Assembly: GCF_002409645.1 (NCBI RefSeq)
Contig: NZ_DHNR01000041.1
Span: forward strand, 62,495 to 126,494
Origin: Acetobacter sp. UBA5411
GTDB taxonomy: Bacteria; Pseudomonadota; Alphaproteobacteria; Acetobacterales; Acetobacteraceae
DNA length: 64,000 nucleotides
Reading direction: 5' to 3'
This document shows, piece after piece, positions 34,371 through 44,169 of this stretch. The notes beneath the pieces were generated by a model that worked only from the letters and a program-made list of their open reading frames with translations, had not been told where the DNA came from and did not search any database. A program made the position numbers and the translations under genes. Position 1 is the first letter of the stretch; every line of letters starts with the position of its first letter.

Positions 34371-35807
34371 TCAGATGCCCTCAGGCGAGACAACCACACA
34401 GTTGGAAGAACCGACATCGAGACGGTGACAGGCGGCTGTTGCTTCCGAGTGGGAAAGGCCGGTCAGGCGTGCGCGGTAAATCTGGCCTCTGGCGAGACGC
34501 ACACTGGCGATCTGGGTTCTGGCCGAAGACAGATCATTGCTTGCTTTGGAGCGGGCGCGGCTGGCGGCAGTCTGGGCGAGGGAAGGTGTGCTGAACGCAC
34601 CGACCTGAATGGCCCATGCCCGGGAAGAACTGGCCACGCTTGCGCTTTCTGCTGTCGTTGAAACACGACTGGTGGTCGTCGTGCGGGAAGACAGCGGAGC
34701 GGACGCGGCAGAGGCTGAAGAGATCAGAGCGAACCTGTTGGCGGTGCGGGCAGGGCGTGCCGCAGGCATGGCGTTATCATTGATGACGACGGGCTGAGCA
34801 GATACTGGCTCAGCTGACGCCTGCGGTTGTTCCGCAGGTTCTGCACTTGCACCGTTGGCTTTCATGCGTGCCGCCCAGACCGAGCTGACAGCCTGTGGAG
34901 ACTCGGTGTTGCTGGAAACCGGGGCCATCTGGCGGGTGTAGGTCGGAGCCGAAACGACGGGCGTCGTGTCCTCTGCGGAGGATGTGGGCGCTTCTGCAAC
35001 TTCTACAGGTCGCGAATTGCCACCTGTACGCTGTGCCCATGCATTGCGAATGCTTGCAGCTGTTCCTGTCGGCAGGGCTGCTGCGGCATATTCCGCGCTC
35101 TGACCGGTTGTATGGCTGGCGACGAGAAGATCGGCCTGCGAGCGGCTGTTGGGATAAATCCCGGCGATCTCGTGCCCGATGGCGGCGACATAGTTACGGG
35201 TCTCGCGCGGCAGGGTACGGTTGCGGGAAATGAAGTCCTCAAGACGACCGGGACCTGCGTTATAGGCAGCCAGAAACCCCGGCGATCCATAGATGTCATA
35301 CATCTGGCGGATATAGGCCGTGCCCGCGAGGACGTTGTCATGCGGGTCGTACGGATCGTCGCCGAGATTGTACTGGCTACGCATGGCGTCGTAGGTTGGC
35401 GGCATCAACTGCATCAGGCCCATTGCGCCGGGAGCGGACGTAACCAGTTCGCCATTATGGAACAGTCGGCCGCCGGATTCGCGCTGGATGACGCTACGAA
35501 TCCAGATTTCCGGGATGTCGAAACGCTGGGAGGCTTCCGTGATGTAGGGACCCCACGGATCATCGCTCGAGCCGGGTGGAGCGTAATAGGATTTCGCGTG
35601 GGCCCGGTAGCGTGCTTCTTCCTGCGCGATGGGAATCTGCATGTCGGACTGCGGTCCCTGACCGGCGCAGGCTGACAGGAGGGCAAGCAGGCCGAGAACG
35701 GCTGGAGCCTGAAGCTGGCGGACTATGCGGGGAACCTTGCGCTTTGCGCTGTGCATGGGGGCAGATGTTCTGGCGTGACGCGGGGGAAACCCGGGCGCAT
35801 GGTGCAT
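34371..35807 (-). CDS. Lipoprotein lytic transglycosylase with SPOR domain
   Basis: The 478-residue product (from the ATG at 35807, with GAGAG upstream) has a basic N terminus, a hydrophobic segment and a lipobox-like LLSACAG, so it is probably an outer membrane lipoprotein. The SLT domain includes SVIQRESGGRLF with the catalytic Glu, GAMGLMQLMPPTYD and FLAAYNAGPGRLEDF. A long Ala/Ser/Thr-rich linker follows. The last 80 residues (AWAIQVGAFSTPSLAQTAAS onward) form a SPOR domain that binds denuded septal peptidoglycan. It likely trims glycan strands at division sites. ATGs at 35831 and 35756 are alternative starts. Confidence 0.88.
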   Translation of the reverse strand: MHHAPGFPPRHARTSAPMHSAKRKVPRIVRQLQAPAVLGLLALLSACAGQGPQSDMQIPIAQEEARYRAHAKSYYAPPGSSDDPWGPYITEASQRFDIPEIWIRSVIQRESGGRLFHNGELVTSAPGAMGLMQLMPPTYDAMRSQYNLGDDPYDPHDNVLAGTAYIRQMYDIYGSPGFLAAYNAGPGRLEDFISRNRTLPRETRNYVAAIGHEIAGIYPNSRSQADLLVASHTTGQSAEYAAAALPTGTAASIRNAWAQRTGGNSRPVEVAEAPTSSAEDTTPVVSAPTYTRQMAPVSSNTESPQAVSSVWAARMKANGASAEPAEQPQASAEPVSAQPVVINDNAMPAARPARTANRFALISSASAASAPLSSRTTTTSRVSTTAESASVASSSRAWAIQVGAFSTPSLAQTAASRARSKASNDLSSARTQIASVRLARGQIYRARLTGLSHSEATAACHRLDVGSSNCVVVSPEGI

Positions 35808-36006
35808 CGGTCTCTCGTTCCCGGTCCGCAAAGCGTATCTCCCCTTTCCACCCTGTGTTTCAAAGCGCAGGAATAACCCTCAATGCGGCAGGATGCACGC
35901 GATTTATCCGCCTTGCATACGAGCCCGATCCTGAGAACCTCCCCTTTGGCTCCGAATTATGACGTTATCGTGGCATAGACGGAGTCGCGTTTTCACAGGT
36001 TCGATA

Positions 36007-37056
36007 ATGGCAGAGAGCAGCGTGCTTCCGGGTGGCGGATGGCTCACAGGAGTTGCCGCCGACGGGCCGGATGGGCTACGCGGTCGGACCATGACTGCCT
36101 CGACTGGCCAGCTTTCTGCTGCGACACCGATCATCGGGGATTTCCCCACCTCCTCCACGCAGGAGAGTATGGAGCATGCGTCCTTGTCGGAAGGTGAGGC
36201 GGCTGCCGACAGGCATGTCGATGACTGGGAGCAGGGTGATCCCGATGATGATCCGGCTGTCAGTCGCTCCCGTCTGAGGCTGGCTCTGGAAGATATTGGA
36301 GAGGGCCTGCGCCTGTGGCGTCTGGCCGTGTCCCTCGGCTGGCTGGATATCAAACTTCAGTTCCGTGGCTCCCGGGTGGGGCCGCTCTGGCTCACACTCG
36401 GCACGGCGGTGATGATCGGCTCGATGGGAGGGATTTACAGTAATCTCTTCCATATCGTTCTGAAGGATTATCTGCCCTATCTCGCGATCTCCATGATCCT
36501 CTGGCAGATCGGGATTGCAGGGGTGACGCAGGACGCCTGTTCCTGCTTCATCAATGAAGCGAGTTCGATCCGGGCGACGCGTCTGCCGTTCTCCCTTCAG
36601 GCCCTACGCGTTCTGGTCCGCAATGGCTTGATGTTTGGCTACAATATTGTCGTTCCGATAGGGGTTTATCTGATCTTTGGGCTGTTGCCCGGACCGGTCG
36701 CCCTGTTTGCGGTGCCGGGTCTGCTCATCTGGGCACTGAACGCTTTTGCCTTCTGCCTGCTGCTCGGTTCGGTCGCCGCCCGGTACCGGGATATTCCGCC
36801 CATCGTCGCCAGTATCGTGCAGGTCGCGTTCTATGTGACGCCAATCATCTGGAGCGCCAAACAGCTTGGCGCAAAAGGATGGTGGCTTATTCTCAACCCG
36901 TTCTATTCGTTGCTTGAAATCGTCAGGCAACCTCTGACGGGAGAGATGCCCTCCATCTCTGTATGGAGTGTCGCAATCGGGTTGAGCGTGCTGCTCTGGC
37001 TCAGTAGTCTTTTCGTGTTTTCGCGCTCACGGGCGCAACTCGCCTTCTGGATCTGA
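36007..37056 (+). CDS. ABC-2 type polysaccharide export permease
   Basis: The 349-residue product begins with about 95 acidic, probably disordered residues, then has six hydrophobic segments. The landmark LDIKLQFRGSRVGPLWLTLG is typical of O-antigen and capsule exporters (Wzm/KpsM), as is the late AFYVTPIIWSAKQL and LNPFYSLLEIVRQPL. The ATG at 36007 has AGG upstream; an ATG at 35959 has no such signal. The ATP-binding gene follows after 4 bases. The exported polymer is unknown. Confidence 0.88.
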   Translation: MAESSVLPGGGWLTGVAADGPDGLRGRTMTASTGQLSAATPIIGDFPTSSTQESMEHASLSEGEAAADRHVDDWEQGDPDDDPAVSRSRLRLALEDIGEGLRLWRLAVSLGWLDIKLQFRGSRVGPLWLTLGTAVMIGSMGGIYSNLFHIVLKDYLPYLAISMILWQIGIAGVTQDACSCFINEASSIRATRLPFSLQALRVLVRNGLMFGYNIVVPIGVYLIFGLLPGPVALFAVPGLLIWALNAFAFCLLLGSVAARYRDIPPIVASIVQVAFYVTPIIWSAKQLGAKGWWLILNPFYSLLEIVRQPLTGEMPSISVWSVAIGLSVLLWLSSLFVFSRSRAQLAFWI

Positions 37057-37060
37057 CGAC

Positions 37061-37912
37061 GTGACAGGCTTCGCCCCCGCTCCAGCCACGACCGACCGGA
37101 AACCGGGACAGCCGAAGGCGTTCATCCGGCTGGATCATCTGACTCTCGACTTCCCGATCTTTCACGGCGGAGCGCGTTCACTCAAGAAAAGCCTTTTTGG
37201 CAAGGTTAAACGTCCCCTTCAGTTAAGCCGGGGCTCCCGCACGGGTGGGGAAGTCCGCATGAGCGATAACGCACCCGGCGTGCTTGAGGTTCGGGCCATC
37301 AGCGATCTGTCGCTGACGATCCGCAGCGGAGAACGTGTCGGTCTGGTCGGCCATAACGGGGCGGGGAAGTCCACGCTCCTGCGAGTGCTGGGTGGGATCT
37401 ATCTCGCACAGCCCGGTATGGTAACGGTTCGGGGGTCGGTCGAGACGCTGATCGACACCAATTCCGGCATGAATCCGGCCCTGACAGGGCGTGAGAACAT
37501 CTATCTGCTCGCACAGCACAAGGCGCTACGATCCGCACAGCTCAAACAGCTTGAGCAGGATGTGGAAGCGTTCGCCGAGCTTGGCGAATTCATGGATCTG
37601 CCACTGAGGCTTTATTCATCGGGTATGGCCATTCGTCTCGGCTTCGGACTGGCGACGGCGATTGCGCCACAGATCCTGCTGATGGATGAATGGTTCATGG
37701 CGGGAGACGCCCGGTTTCAGGACAAGGCGCGTGCCCGTCTTGCCAGTGTCGTGGACGGGGCGGAAATTCTGGTCATCACGTCCCACTCTCTCCCCGTGCT
37801 TGAAGAATGGTGCTCGCGGATTATCTGGCTTGAAGGCGGGCGTGTGAAAATGGATGGCCCGGCCTCTGACGTGCTGAAGGCTTATGCGGAAGCGATGAAT
37901 GCTCATGTCTGA
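37061..37912 (+). CDS. ABC transporter ATP-binding protein of polysaccharide exporter
   Basis: The 283-residue product starts at a GTG and has Walker A GHNGAGKS (residues 97-104), the signature-like YSSGMAIRLGF (185-195) and Walker B ILLMDEWF with Asp209-Glu210. The first 75 residues are an extension before the nucleotide-binding domain. The ending is short, without the C-terminal carbohydrate-binding domain of some Wzt proteins, so it is closer to KpsT. It pairs with the permease gene just upstream and overlaps the next gene by 14 bases. Confidence 0.92.
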   Translation: MTGFAPAPATTDRKPGQPKAFIRLDHLTLDFPIFHGGARSLKKSLFGKVKRPLQLSRGSRTGGEVRMSDNAPGVLEVRAISDLSLTIRSGERVGLVGHNGAGKSTLLRVLGGIYLAQPGMVTVRGSVETLIDTNSGMNPALTGRENIYLLAQHKALRSAQLKQLEQDVEAFAELGEFMDLPLRLYSSGMAIRLGFGLATAIAPQILLMDEWFMAGDARFQDKARARLASVVDGAEILVITSHSLPVLEEWCSRIIWLEGGRVKMDGPASDVLKAYAEAMNAHV

Positions 37913-38858
37913 TCATAATCTGTCTGACTCCACTCTGCCTGTCCGGGTTGTCGCGCTTTATCGTTTCACGCCCTTCGAGGATTGTGAGGCCATCCGCGGC
38001 CTTCTGGCGAAACTGTGCTGTTCTCTGGGCATAAAGGGCATCCTGCTTCTCGCGCATGAAGGCATCAACGGCACGATTGCTGGCAGCGATGAGGCTATGG
38101 ACAAGGTGCTGGAGCATATCCGCGCCCTGCCGGGCTGCGCCGATCTGGAAATCAAGGAATCCCGCGCTGCTGAACTACCGTTTCTGCGGATGAAGGTACG
38201 CGTCAAGAAAGAGATCGTCACCATGGGCGTGCCGGGTGTCGATCCTCGCGCCATTGTCGGAACCTATGTCGATCCGGCTGAGTGGAACGATCTTATTTTG
38301 GACCCGGATACGATCCTCATTGACACCCGCAATGATTATGAGGTGGCAGTCGGAACATTTCAGGGCGCAATAGATCCGCAGATTGCGACATTCCGTGAAT
38401 TTCCGGACTGGTTCCGTGCAAAACGCGACGAACTCGCGGCGCAGGGACGCAAGCCGAAGGTGGCCATGTTCTGCACCGGCGGTATCCGCTGCGAGAAGTC
38501 TACGGCTTTCGCCAAGGCGGAGGGTGTGGAAGATGTTTTTCATCTCAAGGGCGGTATTCTGAAATATCTTGAAACCATCCCGGAGGATAAGAGCCTCTGG
38601 GAAGGAGAATGCTTCGTTTTTGATCAGCGCGTGACGGTGAAACACGGCCTTGAGCAGGGGAAATACTCAGTCTGCCACGCCTGCCGTCGCCCGGTCAGTG
38701 ATGAGGACAAGGCGTCACCGCTCTATGAGGAGGGAGTAAGCTGCCCTTCCTGCCATGATGAACGGACTGAAGCGCAGCGCCGCCGTTATGCGGATCGCGA
38801 GCAGCAGACCCGTCTGGCTGCACGACGTGGCACGCATCATCTGGGACCGGCCGAGTAG
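37899..38858 (+). CDS. trhO: tRNA uridine(34) hydroxylase, rhodanese type
   Basis: The 319-residue product has the YceA/TrhO layout: an N-terminal ferredoxin-like domain (GIKGILLLAHEGINGTIAGS), then a rhodanese domain with the active Cys in FCTGGIRCEKSTAF, and a C-terminal cysteine-rich tail (CHACRRPVSDED and CPSCHDE). TrhO hydroxylates U34 of certain tRNAs, a step toward cmo5U. It overlaps the ABC ATPase gene by 14 bases but is probably not functionally linked. An ATG at 37905 is an alternative start. Confidence 0.94.
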   Translation: MLMSDHNLSDSTLPVRVVALYRFTPFEDCEAIRGLLAKLCCSLGIKGILLLAHEGINGTIAGSDEAMDKVLEHIRALPGCADLEIKESRAAELPFLRMKVRVKKEIVTMGVPGVDPRAIVGTYVDPAEWNDLILDPDTILIDTRNDYEVAVGTFQGAIDPQIATFREFPDWFRAKRDELAAQGRKPKVAMFCTGGIRCEKSTAFAKAEGVEDVFHLKGGILKYLETIPEDKSLWEGECFVFDQRVTVKHGLEQGKYSVCHACRRPVSDEDKASPLYEEGVSCPSCHDERTEAQRRRYADREQQTRLAARRGTHHLGPAE

Positions 38859-38910
38859 GACAGCTCCCCGTGAAAACTACTACAAACGCTGGAAATGGAC
38901 CGCCAGAACT

Positions 38911-40125
38911 TCAGTGTTTGAACAGGTGGGGACTGACTTTAAGCCCGGCGACCCGGATTACGGCCCAGATATAGGCGGCCCACAGAAAAACAGCGGCCAA
39001 CGGAATACCGGTGCCAAGAGCAATGCCAGCCGCCATGATGGGAGAGAGAGCAGCCATTCCCAGAATAATCCTGCCCCAGCGATCGGTGAGAGGCCAGAGC
39101 CAGACGCAGGAAAACGCCAGCATGACGCAGTCATAATCGCTGACATACGGCGATGCTGTCAGAATGGCGAGGACGAGAACGGATGCCTTGACCGGAAAGG
39201 ATATCTGGCCAGCACGCGTCCTGTTCCAGACCAGCATGAGTAGAGCGACACTGAGTAGAGTTGCCGCCGCCTGCATCAGCCATGCCGTATCGACGCTTGC
39301 ACCCGCATGACGGACCAATACGAACACCGACATCATCCGCTGCATAACCCCCGAGCCATCTTCGAGAATAATTCGGCGAAGAATGCTCAACCTTTCATGC
39401 CATGCGAACCAGGGCTGGATGCCAGCCACCATGATGCTTAGAGCCAGAAGCCCCACGCTGCCCACAGCCATCGTGAATAGCGCTTTCCATTCCCTTCCAC
39501 TCAGAAGCGCAAGAGGCACGATCCAGCCAAGCTGCGGTTTGGCGACAAGCAGTGAAAGCAGGAGACCGGCGCGTATTGTCTGATTGTCCCGAAGGTCGAG
39601 CAGTGCGTAGCCGATAATGGCCGCAATCCAGCAACCTGTCTGCCCGGACAGAGTATTTACGAAAACAGCAGGCCAGGCGAGTGCAAGCAGGCACCAGTGT
39701 TTCGGGGTAATCCGCCTCAGGACAAGAGCAAAGGCAAGCCATCCACCGCCCTGCCACAGAACGCAGGCGAGAGGGTAGGGCAGCAGCCCGAAAGGAATGC
39801 TCAGCAAGGCCGAAACAGGGGGATAGCTGTAATGATACAGATTGATGGCATGATGAACGATGCCGATCTGAAAATGGTGAAATGCCTCGAAATTGTAAGC
39901 AACCATCAGATGGTGATGCAGTAGCAGAAATCCCGCCGACCACAGGTTCAGAAAGTCCTCGCAAAATGGATGTCCGGCTCCGTCGGTCCATCCGGCATGG
40001 AGCTGGGACAGACCGTGAGTAATGAGGATGGTGCAGGAGCAAACCGCCCAGACACGGATGCAGAACCAGACCAGAAAAAACAGCAGACTGGCAGGTCGTT
40101 TTCCTGAAGATGTAGCGGCAGTCAT
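38911..40125 (-). CDS. GT87-like polyprenyl-linked glycosyltransferase (multi-pass)
   Basis: The 404-residue product has about ten hydrophobic segments. An early periplasmic loop with GHPFCEDFLNLWSAGFLLL resembles the conserved acidic region of GT-C enzymes of the DUF2029/GT87 group. Later parts (LLSLLVAKPQLGWIVPLALL, then ASPYVSDYDCVMLAFSC) are typical too. Such enzymes transfer sugar from polyprenyl-phosphate carriers on the outer face of the inner membrane. The acceptor is unknown. It stands alone, converging with trhO. Confidence 0.78.
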   Translation of the reverse strand: MTAATSSGKRPASLLFFLVWFCIRVWAVCSCTILITHGLSQLHAGWTDGAGHPFCEDFLNLWSAGFLLLHHHLMVAYNFEAFHHFQIGIVHHAINLYHYSYPPVSALLSIPFGLLPYPLACVLWQGGGWLAFALVLRRITPKHWCLLALAWPAVFVNTLSGQTGCWIAAIIGYALLDLRDNQTIRAGLLLSLLVAKPQLGWIVPLALLSGREWKALFTMAVGSVGLLALSIMVAGIQPWFAWHERLSILRRIILEDGSGVMQRMMSVFVLVRHAGASVDTAWLMQAAATLLSVALLMLVWNRTRAGQISFPVKASVLVLAILTASPYVSDYDCVMLAFSCVWLWPLTDRWGRIILGMAALSPIMAAGIALGTGIPLAAVFLWAAYIWAVIRVAGLKVSPHLFKH

Positions 40126-40339
40126 GGCTTCGACTGTATCTGTAAAGCATGAAGCAAATGCTATGATCCGGGCATTGTCTGGCGTGCTGCTGCGTTATGA
40201 AAATCAGCGGATTGCGCGTTATGCACGCCCGCGCCAAACCTGAGGTGATAACGTGTCGTGCCTGCCCGTCACTTGCGACAATCCGTAAAGGGCTGCTTAT
40301 CTCCCGTCTGGCACTCATCGGAAGACGAAAGCGGACAGT

Positions 40340-41386
40340 ATGAAACAACGTGAACTCGGGCGTACCGGCATCCTCGTCAGTGAAATCTGTCTCGGCACGA
40401 TGACGTTCGGTCAGCAGAACACGGAAGCGGAAGGCCATGCCCAACTCGATCTTGCGATCGAAAAAGGCATCAACTTCATCGACACGGCTGAACTCTATTC
40501 CATCCCACCCAGAGCCGAGACGTTTGGCGTCACGGAACGGATCGTCGGCAGCTGGCTGGCAAAGAGCGGACGCCGTGATCAGATCATCCTCGCGACCAAG
40601 GTTGTCGGTCGTAGCCCGATGGAATGGTTCCGCCCGGGTGGAGAAGAAACCCGTCTGACACCTCGCCAGATCCGATATGCGCTGGAAGGATCGCTCAAAC
40701 GGCTCGGCACGGATTATGTCGATCTCTACCAGCTTCACTGGCCGGACCGTCGGGTCAATCTGTTTGGCGCAGGCGGCACGACATTTGAAAAACTGCCTGT
40801 CGATGATGAAGTGCCTCTTGAGGAAACGCTGGGTGTGCTGGGCGATCTCGTGACGGAAGGGAAGATCCGGCATGTCGGTCTGTCCAATGAAACACCCTGG
40901 GGTGTCGCCAAGTGCTTGGAAGTGTCCCGTCAGGGCGCGCCACGGGTCGTGTCGATTCAGAACGCCTACAATCTGATCAACCGGACATTCGAATTGGGTC
41001 TGGCGGAGTTTGCGCTGCGTGAGCAGGTTGGGCTGCTGGCCTATTCACCGTTGGCGCAGGGTTATCTGACAGGAAAATATCTGGATGGCGCGCGACCCGC
41101 TGGCGCACGCACAACCCTGTTCAACAGGGGACAGCGCTATGAAAAGCCGGGCGTGGATGACGCCATCCGGGCCTATATCGCGCTGGCGCAGGAGTTTGGA
41201 ATCGATCCGGTACAGCTGGCGGTCGCGTTCGTGACGTCGCGGTCCTTTGTCACCTCCAATATCATCGGGGCGACCAGCATTGCCCAGTTGCAGACCATTC
41301 TCGGATCGGTGGATGTTAAGATCACTCCAGAGCTGGAAAGCCGGATCAACGCCATTCATCAGATCCATAACAATCCGGCTCCCTGA
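40340..41386 (+). CDS. NADP-dependent aldo/keto reductase, Tas-like
   Basis: The 348-residue TIM-barrel protein has the family tetrad context: FIDTAELYSIPPRAETFG with Asp and Tyr, ATKVVG with Lys, and LYQLHWPDR with His. The LLAYSPLAQGYLTGKYL stretch and the C-terminal NIIGATSIAQLQTIL belong to the NADP-binding face. The insert after EWFRPGGEETRLTPRQIRYA is typical of the Tas subgroup. The physiological substrate is unknown. Confidence 0.92.
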   Translation: MKQRELGRTGILVSEICLGTMTFGQQNTEAEGHAQLDLAIEKGINFIDTAELYSIPPRAETFGVTERIVGSWLAKSGRRDQIILATKVVGRSPMEWFRPGGEETRLTPRQIRYALEGSLKRLGTDYVDLYQLHWPDRRVNLFGAGGTTFEKLPVDDEVPLEETLGVLGDLVTEGKIRHVGLSNETPWGVAKCLEVSRQGAPRVVSIQNAYNLINRTFELGLAEFALREQVGLLAYSPLAQGYLTGKYLDGARPAGARTTLFNRGQRYEKPGVDDAIRAYIALAQEFGIDPVQLAVAFVTSRSFVTSNIIGATSIAQLQTILGSVDVKITPELESRINAIHQIHNNPAP

Positions 41387-41528
41387 GGTGCTTTCTGAAG
41401 GGGGTGTGTTCCGGTGACGGCTGGCCTAACATGACAGGCAGGACCGAAACTGCCTCCCGCTCAGGTCGTTCTGATGGGCAAGCGGAGTTCGTCTCCGCAC
41501 AGTGACGGTCATTTGAGGAGTGCATGAT

Positions 41529-41861
41529 ATGGAAAACCCACTGGAAGACTCGCCGCAGCGCGACGCCAAGATCAAGGCCAAAGCCAATGAAATGTGGATT
41601 GCCGACGGCAAGCCGACCTGTGGTCCTGAAGGCTATATGGAAGCTGCGACAGATCTGATCGGGATGGAGATCAATCCTGACGCTGGGGAAATCCCGGTCG
41701 AGTCTGCTGTGCCGCTGGCCCCGAATGGCGAGCCGATTGAGGACGCCAAGATTCAGGAAAATCTGGGTAATCTTGGCGGCAGCATGGACGAGCAGGACGA
41801 CAGGCAGGAAGTGCCGTTCGGAACCCGTAAAGAGGAAGAAAAGGCTCTGAAAGACACCTGA
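41529..41861 (+). CDS. Small acidic protein, DUF2934-like N terminus
   Basis: The 110-residue product starts at an ATG 8 bases after GAGGAG. Residues 8-44 (RDAKIKAKANEMWIADGKP and on to the GYMEAATDLIG helix) resemble the short DUF2934 helix pair seen in many alphaproteobacterial proteins. The rest is acidic and probably disordered, rich in Glu, Asp, Pro and Gly. Function unknown. It stands as a single gene between the reductase and peptidase genes. Confidence 0.7.
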   Translation: MENPLEDSPQRDAKIKAKANEMWIADGKPTCGPEGYMEAATDLIGMEINPDAGEIPVESAVPLAPNGEPIEDAKIQENLGNLGGSMDEQDDRQEVPFGTRKEEEKALKDT

Positions 41862-41946
41862 TCTGGCGTTTTTTTACAGCTTTTCAACGATTGCATGGCT
41901 GAACCCTTTCACCCGACAGGGTGTTCGTTGAGCCATCCTGTGTAAG

Positions 41947-41978
41947 AATGGCCTTCTAGTCGTCACTGGAAGGCCATT
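41947..41978 (+). promoter_or_regulatory. Hairpin covering the ribosome binding site of the peptidase gene
   Basis: Perfect 10-bp arms AATGGCCTTC (41947-41956) and GAAGGCCATT (41969-41978) flank a 12-base loop, 3 bases before the ATG at 41982. The ribosome binding site GGAAGG (41968-41973) is inside the 3' arm. In RNA this could block translation unless melted or bound. Confidence 0.5.
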
Positions 41979-41981
41979 TAT

Positions 41982-44078
41982 ATGTCGCAAATCCCCGCAC
42001 CGCCCGTTGCCCACAAGAAGTCCTGCCGCATCGAGCAGCTCGGACGCACCCGTGTGGATGACTATGCGTGGATGAAGGACGATAACTGGCAGGAAGTTCT
42101 GCGTGATCCGGCCCTGCTCCGATCGGACATTGCCGATCATCTGCGCAAGGAAAACGCTTACTCTGATGCCGTGCTGGCCCCGACGAAGGCGTTGCAGAGC
42201 GAAATCGTCGCCGAGATGAAGGGGCGTCTGAAGGAAGACGACTCTTTCCCGCCACTCCCGCACGGCACATGGCGCTATGGCGTCCGCTATGAGTCGGGAT
42301 CGCAGTATCCCCGTTACGTGCGTCATGCGGAAGGGCATCCGGAAACGGAAGAAGTGCTGCTCGACGCGGACGTGCGAGCGAAAGGGCAGCCCTATTACGC
42401 AGCACGGGGTGCAACCCACAGTCCGGACCATCGCCTATTTGCATGGGCGGAAGACACGCAGGGTTCCGAAATTTACACCATCCGCGTGCGTGACCTGACC
42501 ACGGGCGAGATACTGCCTGTCGAGATTGAGAACTGTTCAGGCGAGTTCACCTTTTCTCCGGATTCAAAGTACATCTTCTGGACCTGCCGGGACGATAATG
42601 GTCGTCCAGTGAAGATTTACCGCCGTGCCCTGACCGCAAGCGATGATGTGCTGGTGTATGATGAGCCGGATTCAGGCTTTTTTGTCGGGGTGAGCGCAGC
42701 GCGTTCCGGCAAATGGATTGTCATCAGCACCAACGATCATGATACGTCCGAAAACTGGATCATCCCTGACGCTGCTCCTGAAGCCGCTCCAGTGTGCGTC
42801 GCCCCGCGTGAAAAAGGGCTGATGTATGAACTGTCTCATGGTGGAGACAGGTTCGTCATCCGCACAAATGCTGATGGGGCCACAGATTTCAAACTGATGA
42901 CGGTTGCGGATGAGGCCGTGGGTGACCGTTCGGCGTGGTGTGAGCATGTGCCGCATCGCGCTGGACACTACATCACGGGGGCAATCTGTTTTGCCGACCA
43001 TCTGGTGTGGACCGAGCGGGTGAATGCGAACATCATCATCGCTATCGAAGACAAGGCTGGCGAGCGGCACCAGATTGCGACAGACGAAGACGCTTACACG
43101 CTTTCGCTCGACGGGTCCTACGAGTTTAAGACGACGGAACTTCGCTATTCCTACCAGTCGCCAACCACGCCGCGGCAGTGGTTCTCCTACGATATGCAGG
43201 ACCGCACGCGGCATCTGCTGAAGATGCAGGATGTGCCGTCAGGGCATGATCCTGAGAATTATCGGACAAAGCGGCTAATGGCCAAGGCGCCGGACGGTGA
43301 ACTTGTGCCGATCACGCTGCTCTGGCATCGGGACACCCCGGAAGGTCAGCCCGCGCCGATGCTGCTCTACGGGTATGGTTCCTATGGAATCTCCATCGAC
43401 CCCACCTTTTCGACCCGCAATCTGAGTCTGGTCGATCGCGGCTGGGTCTATGCCATCGCGCATATCCGGGGTGGTTCGGAAAAGGGCTGGAACTGGTTCC
43501 TTGGTGGGCGAGACGAGCACAAGACGAACACCTTTACGGACTTTATCGCCTGCGCCGATCATCTCATCGAGCAGGGCTGGACGGATGCTGGACGGATTGT
43601 TGCGGATGGCCGATCGGCTGGCGGCATGCTGATGGGGGCTATCACCAACATGCGCCCGGAACTGTTCGCAGGTGTAGTGGCCGTCGTGCCGTTCGTGGAC
43701 GTGCTCAACACCATGTCGGACGACAGCCTGCCTCTGACGCCGCCTGAATGGCCGGAATGGGGCAATCCGCTGATCAATGAAAAAGCCTATGACCGGATTG
43801 CCGGTTATTCACCCTATGACCAGATCGCTGCAAAGCCCTATCCGGCAGTATTCGCGATCGGCGGTCTGACCGACCCGCGGGTAACCTACTGGGAGCCTGC
43901 CAAATGGATCGCGAAACTGCGTGAGTATTCTGTGTCGGACAATCCGCTTCTGCTGCGGATCAACATGGAAGCCGGTCATGGCGGGGCATCAGGACGCTTC
44001 AAATCTCTGGATGAAGCGGCGCTGATTCATGCCTTCGCCATCTGGGCGGAAGCACGCAGCCGACAGCCGGAAGCGTGA
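41982..44078 (+). CDS. Oligopeptidase B-like prolyl oligopeptidase family serine peptidase
   Basis: The 698-residue protein has an N-terminal seven-bladed propeller (about residues 70-400) and a C-terminal alpha/beta hydrolase domain. The catalytic triad reads Ser545 in DGRSAGGMLMG, Asp631 in GLTDPRVTYWEP and His666 in EAGHGGASGR. The sequence GSYGISIDPTFSTRNLSLVD and AHIRGGSEKGWNWF are S9A landmarks. Oligopeptidase B cuts short peptides after basic residues. No signal peptide is present, so it is cytosolic. A hairpin upstream could control its translation. Confidence 0.93.
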   Translation: MSQIPAPPVAHKKSCRIEQLGRTRVDDYAWMKDDNWQEVLRDPALLRSDIADHLRKENAYSDAVLAPTKALQSEIVAEMKGRLKEDDSFPPLPHGTWRYGVRYESGSQYPRYVRHAEGHPETEEVLLDADVRAKGQPYYAARGATHSPDHRLFAWAEDTQGSEIYTIRVRDLTTGEILPVEIENCSGEFTFSPDSKYIFWTCRDDNGRPVKIYRRALTASDDVLVYDEPDSGFFVGVSAARSGKWIVISTNDHDTSENWIIPDAAPEAAPVCVAPREKGLMYELSHGGDRFVIRTNADGATDFKLMTVADEAVGDRSAWCEHVPHRAGHYITGAICFADHLVWTERVNANIIIAIEDKAGERHQIATDEDAYTLSLDGSYEFKTTELRYSYQSPTTPRQWFSYDMQDRTRHLLKMQDVPSGHDPENYRTKRLMAKAPDGELVPITLLWHRDTPEGQPAPMLLYGYGSYGISIDPTFSTRNLSLVDRGWVYAIAHIRGGSEKGWNWFLGGRDEHKTNTFTDFIACADHLIEQGWTDAGRIVADGRSAGGMLMGAITNMRPELFAGVVAVVPFVDVLNTMSDDSLPLTPPEWPEWGNPLINEKAYDRIAGYSPYDQIAAKPYPAVFAIGGLTDPRVTYWEPAKWIAKLREYSVSDNPLLLRINMEAGHGGASGRFKSLDEAALIHAFAIWAEARSRQPEA

Positions 44079-44169
44079 CAGGAGCGGTCTCGCGTGGCAT
44101 GGCGTTTATCTGGTCCACAGATTTCGCCAAGGCCTGTCCGGGGAGCAATGCTTGAGGGAAGATAGCTGA

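Noticed and set aside
39395..40873. 492-codon open frame spanning the GT87-like gene and part of the reductase gene
   Set aside because: It crosses two genes with clear domains in other frames and has no family resemblance.
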